Source: Candidatus Methylobacter titanis (GTDB lineage: Bacteria; Pseudomonadota; Gammaproteobacteria; Methylococcales; Methylomonadaceae). From it: a stretch of DNA of 64,000 nt. The position numbers and the translations under genes are program-made. Within the stretch, counting starts at the first letter, position 1, and each line of letters starts with the position of its first letter. The stretch covers positions 1 through 64,000 of the forward strand of contig JAQSDX010000010.1 of the NCBI GenBank assembly GCA_029946125.1, in the 5' to 3' direction. The notes under the pieces were generated by a model, which saw only the letters and a program-made list of their open reading frames with translations, had not been told where the DNA came from and did no database searches. This document shows positions 26,915 through 36,208 of this stretch, in pieces.

Positions 26915-29041
26915 ATGACTAATTTATCTTTAATCGACGGCAGAACTATTGCTATGGGTAACCGGCAGCAACTAAATTCAGGTTTGGATAAAGTGAAGAA
27001 TACTACGATATTAAGAAAAATTAAGCTGATTTTTTTTCAGCATTTTGAGCAGGCAGTCGATGATTGCTGTATGCGTATCGATGTTGAATTCGGCTTGCAG
27101 TTAGGTAAAAATCGCGAAAAAATGAACAAAGAGCAGTATATAAAATTGCTGGAATATCTTCGTTCAGTTCGTAGAGATATTAAACAAGATTATTTGCTAA
27201 AAGTTAATGAGTTTTTCGACGACAGTGATCGGAAAGCTGTAAAAAACCAGAAAGTAGATTTTTCTACTGTCTTGCTAGTCAGTGGCGATGCGGTAAAAGA
27301 AGACTATGCGGTTACTGCAATTATCCGACAGTGTGAGCATTTATTTTATGAAGAATTGACTAGCCTTAATAAGCTGATGGCTATTCAGCCGGGAAAACAA
27401 ACGATTGCCGACAGTCAAAATTCGATAGTCCCGGAAAAATTGGTTCGAGCCTTGGTCGAGGTCGTTAAACCGCTGAAATTAAATGCAGATGGACGAATTG
27501 CGTTATATAAAACCTTTGAAGTGGCTGTCTTTAGTCAGTTGGGATTTATTTATCGTGAACTGATTAAACAGTGTGAAGCTGATGTGATCCCAGAGATAGT
27601 GGCAGTAGAGCCGTATAGCGGTGTTCCGATGCCAGCGCCGTTGTATGTAGTAGGCGAGATCAAGGAAAACGCCAAGCCTGCTTCCGAGAGCGCTGAGCAG
27701 ATCAGTGCTGAGTTTACCCTGTTACAGGAAAAACTGGAGTTATGGCGATGGGCGCATTTTCCCTCTGCTTACGATTCAATTTCAGTTACCGGACATACGT
27801 TTTATCAGCACTTTGAAATAAAATATGCCTTGCAAGTGCTTCAGCAGTTTAATGATGACACAGAACCGAGTGAAAACAAGCAGCCGTTAAAATGGCAAGT
27901 CCTTAAAAAACTGAAGGAACTGAGTTTTAGTATTGATGACAAAATATTGGCCAAACAGGATGAGGATGTGCTGGATTTGGTGGCTTTGATTTTTAGCGAA
28001 ATAAACAAAGATGAGTCGCTTCAAGGAGATGTGAAAACCGCTATTTTACAACTGGAAATTCCTTTTTCGGTGGCCTCTTTAGGGCGATACGGTATATTTT
28101 TCAATCCGCAAAATCCGGTTAGGCAGTTGCTTGATGATATGTTTGCAGCCGGGAGGTTTTTAAATGCGGAGGAGTATGAAGGCCGGCTAATTCAACAGCG
28201 TATTGCCAGCACAGTTAAAAAAATAACCCGGGATAGCGGTTTCGAGCTTTCCGGTTGGACCGCAGAAGCCAGTGAGTTTTCGCTCTATCTGAGCAAACAA
28301 AAGCAGTATAGTCAGAATCTCGAAGAGACTGCCAAGGAGTTGATGATAAATGAACAGGCATTGAGGGCGAGCAGAAAAATTGTCGCTATAACTATTGAAA
28401 ACAGCTTGATGGGCAAAAAGGTGCCGACAGCAATAGTCGAGTTTCTGCATGATGTTTGGTCGGATGTGTTGCTAGATGCCTATACGGGTAAAGATGAGTT
28501 GCCGGAACAGTGGGAAAAAACGGTGCAGGCCATGGATGAGCTGATTGTAAGCGTCATGCCTCCGGCAGATGACCATCAAAGAAAACAGATATTAACATTG
28601 TTGCCGGGGTTGATTGCAGCCTTAAGAAAAGGCTTGAAGCAAATTTCATACGATAAACCTGCACAGGCGCGGTTTTTTAAAGACCTTGCCGTATGGCATA
28701 TTATTTTAATGGATAAAAAAATACGGGATGATGTGAGTGAACAACGGATTAAGGACGAGAAAATAAAAGCGGTAACACTAGCAGATGACAGCTCGGAGCA
28801 GGCTAGAAATCTTGCTGTGGATAGCTGGGTCGCATTTTCCAGGGGATCAGCAACGCAATGGGGAAAACTGATTTGGAAAGACGCCGAAAATAGGCTGTTT
28901 TCTGGTAAAAACGGAGTAAAAATGTTTGAGATTCGAATAGACGCGTTGGCAGAAAAGCTGCGCTATGGGCAAGCGGCTATTGTTATACTTGACCAAAAAA
29001 CAATCAGTGAACGAGTACTTTCAGAGTTAATGAGCTTATGA
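26915..29041 (+). CDS. DUF1631 family protein
   Basis: 708 residues, mostly helical and soluble, with no signal or membrane span. The conserved C-terminal half of the DUF1631 family is recognisable: VPTAIVEFLHDVWSDVLLDA, then DELIVSVMPPADDHQRKQIL, TLLPGLIAALRKGL. It ends in a PilZ-like or ligand-binding region (GKLIWKDAENRLFSGKNG, KMFEIRIDALAEKLR). The function is unknown; family members often accompany c-di-GMP-linked (PilZ) domains. A GGGGAG RBS precedes the ATG. The stop overlaps the nadC start by ATGA, so the two are translationally coupled. Confidence 0.82.
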   Translation: MTNLSLIDGRTIAMGNRQQLNSGLDKVKNTTILRKIKLIFFQHFEQAVDDCCMRIDVEFGLQLGKNREKMNKEQYIKLLEYLRSVRRDIKQDYLLKVNEFFDDSDRKAVKNQKVDFSTVLLVSGDAVKEDYAVTAIIRQCEHLFYEELTSLNKLMAIQPGKQTIADSQNSIVPEKLVRALVEVVKPLKLNADGRIALYKTFEVAVFSQLGFIYRELIKQCEADVIPEIVAVEPYSGVPMPAPLYVVGEIKENAKPASESAEQISAEFTLLQEKLELWRWAHFPSAYDSISVTGHTFYQHFEIKYALQVLQQFNDDTEPSENKQPLKWQVLKKLKELSFSIDDKILAKQDEDVLDLVALIFSEINKDESLQGDVKTAILQLEIPFSVASLGRYGIFFNPQNPVRQLLDDMFAAGRFLNAEEYEGRLIQQRIASTVKKITRDSGFELSGWTAEASEFSLYLSKQKQYSQNLEETAKELMINEQALRASRKIVAITIENSLMGKKVPTAIVEFLHDVWSDVLLDAYTGKDELPEQWEKTVQAMDELIVSVMPPADDHQRKQILTLLPGLIAALRKGLKQISYDKPAQARFFKDLAVWHIILMDKKIRDDVSEQRIKDEKIKAVTLADDSSEQARNLAVDSWVAFSRGSATQWGKLIWKDAENRLFSGKNGVKMFEIRIDALAEKLRYGQAAIVILDQKTISERVLSELMSL

Positions 29042-29868
29042 CAGAACAATTGAACAGGGTAGACATAAAACCTTTCCTCGAAGAAGACATCGGTTCCGGC
29101 GACATAACCGCCGCCATCATTCCTGAAACCATGATGGCAGAAGCTGAAGTGATTACCCGGGAAGACATGGTGCTTTGCGGTCTGGCTTGGTTTGATGCAG
29201 TATTTAAATCTTTGGATGCTGGCGTTAATATCAATTGGTTAGCTACTGAAGGCGAAGCGGTCGGTAAAAATACGGTTTTATGTAAACTCAAGGGTTCAGC
29301 TAGAGGCTTGCTGACCGGTGAACGTACCGCGCTGAATTTGCTGCAAACCTTGTCAGCAACAGCAACCGTTGCCAGGCAATATGCCGATGCGGTTTCCGGT
29401 ACAGGTTGTAAAGTGCTGGATACCCGGAAAACCATTCCGGGCCTTAGAAATGCGCAAAAATATGCGGTAGCCTGTGGCGGTTGTTATAACCATCGGATTG
29501 GCTTGTATGACGGAATTTTGATCAAGGAAAACCACATCATAGCCGCAGGTTCCATTGCTCAGGCAATTCGCTCGGCGCGTGAGTTGACGTCGGTTCCTGT
29601 GGAAGTCGAGGTCGAATCGATGCAGGAATTTTTGGAAGCAAGCGCGGCAAAGCCTGACCGGATCATGCTCGATAATTTCAGTCTTGAAATGTTGGCCGAG
29701 GCGGTGAAATTAAACTCCGGAGCCATAGAGCTTGAGGCTTCCGGCAATATCGGCCTGGACAATATCAGGGCAATTGCCGAGACCGGCGTCGATTTTATTT
29801 CGATCGGCGCATTAACCAAGCATGTCCGGGCGGTCGATTTATCGATGCGCATTAAGCTGGTGCATTAA
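29038..29868 (+). CDS. nadC: Nicotinate-nucleotide pyrophosphorylase (carboxylating)
   Basis: 276 residues, normal length. Family motifs are EEDIGSGDITAAIIP at the N terminus, GERTALNLLQTLSATAT, LDTRKTIPGLRNAQKYAVACGG, the KENHI loop, VEVEVESMQE and DRIMLDNF, then LEASGNIGLDNIRAIAETGVD. It converts quinolinate and PRPP to nicotinate mononucleotide, CO2 and PPi in de novo NAD synthesis. The start overlaps the DUF1631 stop by ATGA. The flavin-reductase-like gene starts one base after its stop, making a three-gene coupled unit. Confidence 0.97.
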   Translation: MTEQLNRVDIKPFLEEDIGSGDITAAIIPETMMAEAEVITREDMVLCGLAWFDAVFKSLDAGVNINWLATEGEAVGKNTVLCKLKGSARGLLTGERTALNLLQTLSATATVARQYADAVSGTGCKVLDTRKTIPGLRNAQKYAVACGGCYNHRIGLYDGILIKENHIIAAGSIAQAIRSARELTSVPVEVEVESMQEFLEASAAKPDRIMLDNFSLEMLAEAVKLNSGAIELEASGNIGLDNIRAIAETGVDFISIGALTKHVRAVDLSMRIKLVH

Positions 29869-29869
29869 C

Positions 29870-30349
29870 ATGATTGAAGATGTGGAGACATTGGTTAAAC
29901 AGATCAGTCACGGTGTCTATGTGATCGGTGTCGGCAAAGGCGATTGTCAAAATGCCTTTACTGCGGCCTGGGTGATGCAGGTGTCTTTCGATCCTTTACT
30001 GCTGGCGATCAGCATTAATCCCGAGCATTATTCCTATCAATTGTTGCAGGAAAGCGGCGTTTGCACGGTTAATGTCTTGGCACAGCATCAGTATGCGCTA
30101 GCGGAGCATTTTGGCCGATCAGCGAAAGACAAGATGGCAGGATTTCAATGGCAGACAGCCGAAAGCGGTGCGCCGGTTTTATCCGAAAGCCTTGCTTTCT
30201 TTGACTGTCAGATCAGTCATTATGCCGATGCCGGTGATCATAAAATCGCCATTTGCAAAGTCGTTGCTGCCGCAAAACTCAATCAGGGGTGGCCATTGTT
30301 GTATAGCCAGACCGGCGACATGGACGGCAGTGCCGAGTTATACGGATAA
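29870..30349 (+). CDS. Flavin reductase-like domain protein
   Basis: 159 residues from the ATG at 29870, one base after the nadC stop. The FMN-binding split-barrel pattern is visible: YVIGVGKGDCQNAFTAAWV, SFDPLLLAISINPEHYS, SGVCTVNVLAQHQYALAEHFG and ALAFFDCQISHYADAGDHKI. Members reduce FMN using NAD(P)H or act as the reductase partner of monooxygenases and rubredoxin-linked systems; the specific partner is unknown. Tight coupling to nadC suggests NAD- or flavin-linked metabolism. Confidence 0.85.
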   Translation: MIEDVETLVKQISHGVYVIGVGKGDCQNAFTAAWVMQVSFDPLLLAISINPEHYSYQLLQESGVCTVNVLAQHQYALAEHFGRSAKDKMAGFQWQTAESGAPVLSESLAFFDCQISHYADAGDHKIAICKVVAAAKLNQGWPLLYSQTGDMDGSAELYG

Positions 30350-30350
30350 G

Positions 30351-31757
30351 CTAAACCAGCGGAAACATTTTATCGGGATTCAGTATGCCGTTCGGATCGA
30401 ATTGGCGCTTAATATTTCTCATCAGCTCCAAAGAATTCGCATCCAGTTCCCGATCGACAAAATCCCGCTTTTCCAGGCCTACCCCATGCTCGCCGGACAG
30501 CGTACCGTTTAGCTCCAGCACCAAAGAAAAAATTTCGTCCAGACAGTCGTGGGCTTTTTTGCCTTGTTCGGGCTGATCGGGATCGAGCAATAAATTCACA
30601 TGAATATTGCCGTTGCCCGCGTGACCAAAGTTGATAATGGGCAGGTCGTATTTTTTTGACAGCTCACCCAGTCCGGCTATTAATGCGGGCATTTCGGTAA
30701 CCGGCACCACCACGTCTTCATTGATTTTTTTCGGTGCCACCTTGCGCAGCGCTGGAGACAGGGCTTTTCGGGTTTGCCAGAGCGCTTTAACTTCGGCATC
30801 GGTCTGAGCCAGTCGGATGTCCAAAAGACCATCGTTTTTGGCGGCGGCAGCCACTTTTTCAGCTGCCGTATCCAAACCTTCCCGTTGTCCATCGACCTCG
30901 ATCATTAACATCGCGCCTGCATGTTCGGGCAGATCGGTTTCCGAATACTGCCGGATCATGTTGATCGCATTGCCGTCGATAAATTCCAGCGCACAGGGAA
31001 TGACCGGCTGCGACATGATCGCGGAAACAGCTTTGGCCGCATCAAAAACAGAATTGTATATGGCCCTGAGCGTTTTGGTGGCTTCCGGCAGCGGTGTCAG
31101 TTTTAACGTGGCTTGGGTAATAATCGCCAGTGTGCCTTCCGAGCCGAGTATCAGCCGGGTCAGGTCATAACCGACCACGCCTTTGCTGGTATGAACGCCG
31201 ACGCGGATTTCTTTGCCCGCGCCGGTGACTGCACGTAAGCCCAGCGTGTTTTCCCTGGGCGTGCCGTATTTTACCGCCCTGGGGCCAGCGGAGTTATAGG
31301 CCAGATTGCCGCCAACGCTACAAAATGCCGCGCTGGTCGGGTCGGGCGGCCAGAAAAAGCCCCGCTCTTTGGCGATATCCTGTACCTGCTGGTTGGTCAT
31401 GCCCGGTTCCACGATGATGTAGCGGTTATCGGGAGAAAACTCGACCAGCTTGTTCATGCGTTCCAGCGACACAATCAGTCCGCCTTTAAGCGGGACGGTG
31501 GCGCCGGTGGTTCCGGTGCCGCGTCCTCTGGCCGTCAGCGCAATGTTGAATCGGTTGCAGGCGTTAACGACACCGACGACTTGTTCATGCGTGGTCGGAA
31601 AAACCACGGCTTGAGGCAGCACATGGCGGCGGCTGTTGTCATAGCCGTAAGTCCAGCAGTCTTCAGGCGCAGTTAACAGGTCGCCGGCGGCAAAAGTTTC
31701 AGCCAGCAAGGTTAAGAAATCGGCAGGTAAGGGGGCAATATTAGTCAATGTATTCAA
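30351..31757 (-). CDS. FAD-linked oxidase, GlcD / D-lactate dehydrogenase type
   Basis: 468 residues. The N-terminal PCMH FAD-binding domain contains LTARGRGTGTTGATVPLKGG, then PDPTSAAFCSVGGNLAYNSAG. The C-terminal FAD-oxidase domain has VPVTEMPALIAGLGELSKKY, the metal/substrate loop NFGHAGNGNIHVNLLLDP and SGEHGVGLEKRDF. It oxidises a 2-hydroxy acid such as glycolate or D-lactate with electrons passed to the quinone pool; the substrate cannot be told from sequence. It overlaps the BON lipoprotein gene by 17 bases. No glcE/glcF neighbours are present, which favours a stand-alone D-lactate-dehydrogenase-like enzyme. Confidence 0.9.
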   Translation of the reverse strand: MNTLTNIAPLPADFLTLLAETFAAGDLLTAPEDCWTYGYDNSRRHVLPQAVVFPTTHEQVVGVVNACNRFNIALTARGRGTGTTGATVPLKGGLIVSLERMNKLVEFSPDNRYIIVEPGMTNQQVQDIAKERGFFWPPDPTSAAFCSVGGNLAYNSAGPRAVKYGTPRENTLGLRAVTGAGKEIRVGVHTSKGVVGYDLTRLILGSEGTLAIITQATLKLTPLPEATKTLRAIYNSVFDAAKAVSAIMSQPVIPCALEFIDGNAINMIRQYSETDLPEHAGAMLMIEVDGQREGLDTAAEKVAAAAKNDGLLDIRLAQTDAEVKALWQTRKALSPALRKVAPKKINEDVVVPVTEMPALIAGLGELSKKYDLPIINFGHAGNGNIHVNLLLDPDQPEQGKKAHDCLDEIFSLVLELNGTLSGEHGVGLEKRDFVDRELDANSLELMRNIKRQFDPNGILNPDKMFPLV

Positions 31758-32313
31758 AAATCGTGATAATTTGTTTTATATCAGGTTGATATCGGCTCGC
31801 TTCGATGGCCGCAGCGCCTTCGGTTCTATGCACCAGACCCATCAGGTAAACCGTGTTTTTTTCGGTAACAACTTTGACCCAGGAAGCATCGAACTCAGGT
31901 ATTTGAGTGAGTGCGGTTTTTACTCTGCTGGTAATCAGCGAGTCACTGGCGCGGAAGTTATAAGGACTGGGGTTGGCAATAATCAACTTGTTGTGCACCA
32001 GTTTTACACCGGGAATGACGCGAACGATGTCGATAATCCTGTCGCGAAATTCTTCTTTGGGTGTCTCGCCGGTGACCAGCACCGCGCCGTTATAGGCGGT
32101 AATATTAAAGTGACATTTTTCGCGCAAGTCGTCATAGTCATTCAGCTGGGCTCCGGCATGATCTTCAATAGCTTCATCGGCCAAAATGGCATCGCGGCTA
32201 CGGCGATCATTTAATAATGACAAGCCGGTTATTTCCGCACCGCCCGTCGCAATCGTCGAACAGCCGGAAATAAAAAAACTCTGCGCCAACAGTAATAATA
32301 AAAGCTTTTTCAT
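31741..32313 (-). CDS. dolP: Double-BON-domain outer-membrane lipoprotein (DolP/YraP-like)
   Basis: 190 residues with a lipoprotein signal and lipobox (FISGC, Cys18). Two BON domains follow: residues ~50-115 (FNITAYNGAVLVTGETPKEE) and ~120-188 (VKVVTEKNTVYLMGLVHRTE). This is the DolP (YraP) layout. DolP is an outer-membrane lipoprotein that binds anionic phospholipids and supports BAM and division-site envelope integrity. The order lpoA-yraN-SIS-dolP in one strand matches E. coli and supports the name. It lies three bases after the SIS gene stop. Confidence 0.9.
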   Translation of the reverse strand: MKKLLLLLLAQSFFISGCSTIATGGAEITGLSLLNDRRSRDAILADEAIEDHAGAQLNDYDDLREKCHFNITAYNGAVLVTGETPKEEFRDRIIDIVRVIPGVKLVHNKLIIANPSPYNFRASDSLITSRVKTALTQIPEFDASWVKVVTEKNTVYLMGLVHRTEGAAAIEASRYQPDIKQIITIFEYID

Positions 32314-32316
32314 GAC

Positions 32317-32904
32317 CTACCCGCCAAATAATTGATGGTCGATTAAGTCGCATAAGCAATGGGTAACCATTGCGTGTACTTCCTGAATATGTATGCTGGA
32401 ATTTGACGGTACGCGAATTTCTATGTCGGTTTCATGGAGTAGCGGGGCAATCATGCCGCCATTATTGCCGGTCAGCGCGATGATGCTGATGTCTTTATCG
32501 TGTGCTGTGGTAATGGCTTTGGCGATATTGGCCGAATTGTTGCCGTCGGTGTAAGCGACCAATATGTCGCCGCTTTGCGCTAAGGCCCTGAGTTGTTTGG
32601 CGAAAATATCATCAAAATGATAGTCATTGGCTATGGCGGTGATGGTGGCGGTATCGGTGGTTAAGGCAATAGCGGGTAACGACGGTCGATCACGTTCGTA
32701 TTGGTTAAGCATGGCCGAGGACAGCAGCTGGGCAACGGCCGCCGAACGGCCATTGCCGCAAGTGATTATTTTCTTATCATTCAGCAAGGTGGCGACCAGC
32801 CGTTGCGAGGCAAACTCGATGAGATCAGAGAGGTTGGTCAGCGTATCCTGTTGGGTCTGAATACTGTTGCTGAAATGGTTGATTATGCGATTTTGTAAGC
32901 TCAT
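32317..32904 (-). CDS. SIS-domain protein, DiaA/GmhA family
   Basis: 195 residues with one SIS fold: KKIITCGNGRSAAVAQLLSS near residue 45, AIALTTDTATITAIANDYHFDD, and GDILVAYTDGNNSANIAKAI. DiaA (a DnaA-binding initiator factor) and GmhA (sedoheptulose-7-phosphate isomerase) share this architecture. The position between yraN and dolP is that of E. coli diaA, so DiaA is more likely. It is transcribed with yraN and lpoA, with ~75 bases separating it from yraN. Confidence 0.88.
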   Translation of the reverse strand: MSLQNRIINHFSNSIQTQQDTLTNLSDLIEFASQRLVATLLNDKKIITCGNGRSAAVAQLLSSAMLNQYERDRPSLPAIALTTDTATITAIANDYHFDDIFAKQLRALAQSGDILVAYTDGNNSANIAKAITTAHDKDISIIALTGNNGGMIAPLLHETDIEIRVPSNSSIHIQEVHAMVTHCLCDLIDHQLFGG

Positions 32905-32978
32905 GGCAAGGGATTATAAAGACTATCGTACCAGCCTGCGACACTTTTTAAGTTCAACAGTTTGAGGGTTTGGTGCGA

Positions 32979-33344
32979 TTAAAATGCATTTTGTATCCAG
33001 TCGATGTTGCCGTTGCCGGAAATAGCGATCACGTCGAATCGAATCGGGCGGTCGGTTTTTTGGGAGGCAAGGTATATATGCGTTGCCGCTATGATGCGGG
33101 ATTGTTTGGCGCGGGTGATGCTTTCAGCGGCGCTGCCGTATTTATCGGTTTTGCGGAACCGGACTTCGACAATAACCAGCGACTGCTTGTCGGTCATGAT
33201 TAAATCGAGTTCGCCCTGTTTACAGCGAAAATTCCGGCTGACCGGTTTAAGCCCTTTATTGATCAGGAAATTGTGGGCTTGTTCTTCGGCGTTTTCGCCG
33301 CGAATTAAATGTGCCGCTTTCGCCTTGAGCTTAGTAAACAGCAT
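32979..33344 (-). CDS. yraN: YraN family UPF0102 nuclease-like protein
   Basis: 121 residues from the ATG at 33344 (MLFTKLKAKAAHLIRGENAE). An upstream ATG at 33398 would extend it across the lpoA end. It has the YraN core: GENAEEQAHNFLINKGLKPV, then NFRCKQGELDLIMTD and LVIVEVRFRKTDKYG, the E-x-D-x-E-V-K-like restriction-endonuclease fold. Function is unknown. Its start overlaps the lpoA stop by 14 bases, so it is coupled to it. Confidence 0.92.
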   Translation of the reverse strand: MLFTKLKAKAAHLIRGENAEEQAHNFLINKGLKPVSRNFRCKQGELDLIMTDKQSLVIVEVRFRKTDKYGSAAESITRAKQSRIIAATHIYLASQKTDRPIRFDVIAISGNGNIDWIQNAF

Positions 33345-35211
33345 GATCAAGCTGTTTTTGCCCGGTATCCGCTGTCGGGGCGGTGTTTCCGTAATCATTA
33401 GTAAAACCGGTTATTTCGGGCTGTCCGTCGATGAACTTGGCGCAGGTCAGTTCGCGCTGGATGCGCTGGTCGGTGGTCAGTGATAGCTTCCCGGTAGCGC
33501 CGGGATAGGGATAGGTTTCCAGATTGTTTAGGCGGGTAGCCAAGCTGTAGGCATCAATGCCCATCGCAATCAGACGTAAATAAGCGAGGGGAAATTGCTT
33601 CCAGGTTTCTTGTAGCGCATCGATCCCAAGCTCTCCCTGATAGGCTTTATTGAATAGCCAGGGAATGTCGCAGAATGTTATTTTATTAAGATCGGCATCC
33701 AGCGACGCGTTGATTTGTCCAGTGTAAACAGCAGGCATCGCATAAATGGGGAGGTCTTCAGACTGATAAAATTGGAGCTGAGGATTGATAGAACGTGCCT
33801 CGGAGCTATAGGCGCTTAACAAGACAGCATCAGCATCCTGCCGTTTTCGCGGGCTGTATTTTACTTCAGGTATCAATGCACGGATTTTATGGTAACGCTG
33901 TTCGCTTTCATCCAGGTTAAGCAATTTTTGCACAGGTGTTGCAAAATCTTTTTCTTTGGGGTTATAGGTCTGTGTTTCCAGAATCGTGCCGTCCTGATTT
34001 TTCCAGTCTTCGGTTAAATAATTGGCGATGCGCTTGCCTGGCGCGTTTTCAGGAACGAGCAATAACACTTTTTGATGTCCATCCTCCCATGCTTTATGCG
34101 TGATTTGGCCGGTATCATCCAGTGGGCTGAGGCTAAACTGATAGAGTCGGTTCTTTTGCAGGCCTGGAATATGATTTAATGCCAGTACCGGTACAGTAAA
34201 GCTAACGCTATCGGCTAGGCTTTGGAGTTGTTCTTTAGCCAGCGGGCCGATGATTAATTCGGCGCCTTCCGATACGGCTTGGTTGTATAGGGCTTGGGGT
34301 GTCGATTGTTCGCTGTCGTAAAAAGTAATAGTAGATTTGGTGGTGTTGTCTGCATGGTTGTAAGCCGCCATAAACCCGGCGCGGATAGCTTTGCCTGCCT
34401 GAACAAAAGCCCCTGATTCGGGTAACAATAGCGCGATGACTTTGGGTTGTGAGTGCGCATTTTCCGATACGTCCTGGGAGTTATTTAAAAAACGTAAGTC
34501 GGCAGGATGTGTTGGAAAGCTTGCGCGCCATTGGCTTATTTGACTATTAAAATCAGGCTGGTTTAAATATTTTAAGATTTGGGCTAAGGACATCCAGCCT
34601 GCTAAAGCGTCTGTTTGGTCAGTCTGCAAGTCGGTATCAGACAGCAGGCGTAATGCTTCAAGAATAGCCGACTGATTTTTTTCTAGCTCATCAGCAGACG
34701 TTAATAGTTTATGCAGTTCGATTCTGGATTTGGCGCTGTCTAGCAAATTTCCTGTCAACGAGTAGGCAAAGGCCTGCGATTGAAAATATTTGATCTGATT
34801 GTCCGCGTTGAGCCGTTGCGGCTGAATTTGTGCCAGACTTTCAATGGCCTGTTCGGCTTCGCCGAAACTGAGCAGGATCTGGGCATAAAGCAGACTCAGA
34901 TGAGTCCGTTGTTCGGTCGACAGCTCGGCAGGATTAATCGTATCGGCAGACTTTTTTGCCGTAGTGCCGTCGCCGACCTGGATTAGGGACTCGATGGCCT
35001 GTAAGTGTTGCTGATGTTGTTCCGAAAACGATGGGGCATTAGGATGCTGGTATAATTCAACCATCTGTTCCGGCCGGTCGTTTCTTATCAAGGGTCGTGT
35101 TGTCAGTGCTGGTTGTTCAGCGATGGCATTGCTTGCAGGCGTGGTTGAGCAACCGGAAAAAAACAAAGGCAGCAGGACGAATAATAATGGCGGCTTATAT
35201 TTTGGTCGCAT
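33331..35211 (-). CDS. lpoA: Penicillin-binding protein activator LpoA
   Basis: 626 residues from the ATG at 35211, with a lipoprotein signal ending at the lipobox FFSGC; an upstream frame to 35262 lacks a signal. The N-terminal TPR-like half contains the segment LSLLYAQILLSFGEAEQAIE. The C-terminal half is a periplasmic-binding-protein-like domain (VIALLLPESGAFVQAGKAIR, IIGPLAKEQL, VPVLALNH). LpoA is an outer-membrane lipoprotein that activates PBP1a. It heads the lpoA-yraN-SIS-dolP operon, divergent from rsmI as in E. coli. Confidence 0.92.
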   Translation of the reverse strand: MRPKYKPPLLFVLLPLFFSGCSTTPASNAIAEQPALTTRPLIRNDRPEQMVELYQHPNAPSFSEQHQQHLQAIESLIQVGDGTTAKKSADTINPAELSTEQRTHLSLLYAQILLSFGEAEQAIESLAQIQPQRLNADNQIKYFQSQAFAYSLTGNLLDSAKSRIELHKLLTSADELEKNQSAILEALRLLSDTDLQTDQTDALAGWMSLAQILKYLNQPDFNSQISQWRASFPTHPADLRFLNNSQDVSENAHSQPKVIALLLPESGAFVQAGKAIRAGFMAAYNHADNTTKSTITFYDSEQSTPQALYNQAVSEGAELIIGPLAKEQLQSLADSVSFTVPVLALNHIPGLQKNRLYQFSLSPLDDTGQITHKAWEDGHQKVLLLVPENAPGKRIANYLTEDWKNQDGTILETQTYNPKEKDFATPVQKLLNLDESEQRYHKIRALIPEVKYSPRKRQDADAVLLSAYSSEARSINPQLQFYQSEDLPIYAMPAVYTGQINASLDADLNKITFCDIPWLFNKAYQGELGIDALQETWKQFPLAYLRLIAMGIDAYSLATRLNNLETYPYPGATGKLSLTTDQRIQRELTCAKFIDGQPEITGFTNDYGNTAPTADTGQKQLDHAVY

Positions 35212-35233
35212 CTTTTTAGAGGATTTCAAGTGA

Positions 35234-36103
35234 GTGTATCGAATGTCAAGTGAATGCGGCAAATTATACGTTGTTGCTACGCCGATAGGTAATTTAGCAG
35301 ATATTACGTTCAGGGCGGTTGAAATATTAAAACAGGTCGATTTGATTGCCGCAGAAGATACCCGGCATGTGAAAATGCTGCTGCAGCATTACGGCATCAG
35401 CAATAAACTGATTTCGTTGCATCAGCATAATGAAGATAAAGCTTCAATCGGGCTGCTGGAAAAGCTACGCGAGGGTTTATCTATTGCGCTGGTTTCCGAT
35501 GCAGGAACGCCGCTGTTAAGCGACCCTGGTATGCCGTTGGTAAAAATGGTCAAAGAAGCGGGGGTTGATGTGGTGCCGGTGCCGGGCGCTTGTGCATTGA
35601 TTGCAGCATTATCTGCGGCGGGATTGCCGGTTACGCAGTTTGCGTTTGAAGGCTTTTCACCAAGAACTTCATCGGCCAGAAAATCCTTTTTTAGCGAACG
35701 ATTATTGCGTCCGACCACCTGGGTATTTTATGAGTCCAGTCACCGGATTCTGGCCTCTTTGCAGGATATGGCCGAGATATTGCCGTTGGATCGACAGATC
35801 GTGATAGCCAGAGAACTGACTAAGTTGCACGAAACTATCGTGAAAACCAGCTTGGCTGACGCGCTTAAGTTGGTTGAAGAAGATGCCAACATGAGGCGAG
35901 GCGAGTTTGTGGTGATTGTCGATGGCGCTACCATCGATAAAAAAGAGCAAATTATTACACCTGAGCAGGAAAAGATACTGCGCGTGTTGCTGGGCGAATG
36001 CTCTATTAAAACGGCAGTTGCACTGGCTGTCGAAATTACCGGAGTTAGGAGAAAGCTGTTGTATCAAGCGGCGTTGGATATGGAAAAAGCGAAAGAGGCT
36101 TAG
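35234..36103 (+). CDS. rsmI: 16S rRNA (cytidine-1402-2'-O) methyltransferase
   Basis: 289 residues from a GTG at 35234, with AGAGGA 10 bases upstream; the ATG at 35243 is an alternative. The SAM-dependent tetrapyrrole-methylase fold is visible: LYVVATPIGNLADITFRAVE, LIAAEDTRHVKMLL, the SAM-site SDAGTPLLSDPGM, VPGACALIAALSAAGLP and YESSHRILASLQDM. It methylates the ribose of C1402 in 16S rRNA, the same nucleotide that RsmH (37.5 kb) N4-methylates. It is divergent from lpoA with overlapping 5' regions. Confidence 0.95.
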   Translation: MYRMSSECGKLYVVATPIGNLADITFRAVEILKQVDLIAAEDTRHVKMLLQHYGISNKLISLHQHNEDKASIGLLEKLREGLSIALVSDAGTPLLSDPGMPLVKMVKEAGVDVVPVPGACALIAALSAAGLPVTQFAFEGFSPRTSSARKSFFSERLLRPTTWVFYESSHRILASLQDMAEILPLDRQIVIARELTKLHETIVKTSLADALKLVEEDANMRRGEFVVIVDGATIDKKEQIITPEQEKILRVLLGECSIKTAVALAVEITGVRRKLLYQAALDMEKAKEA

Positions 36104-36194
36104 CATTCCCGTTAAGGTGAATTGGGATTTATTTCTGGTCTTATTATTGCTAATAAAAAAGCGATGGGCATATCATCATGATGTGGATGTATGA

Positions 36195-36200
36195 TATACT
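36195..36200 (+). promoter_or_regulatory. Putative -10 element of rnpB
   Basis: TATACT at 36195-36200, nine bases before the proposed RNA start. The matching -35 box is weak. The two upstream flanks are partly repeat-like ATCATCATG. Confidence 0.45.
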
Positions 36201-36208
36201 TATTGGCT

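Noticed and set aside
31771-32214. 147-codon plus-strand frame
   Set aside because: Antisense shadow of the BON lipoprotein gene.
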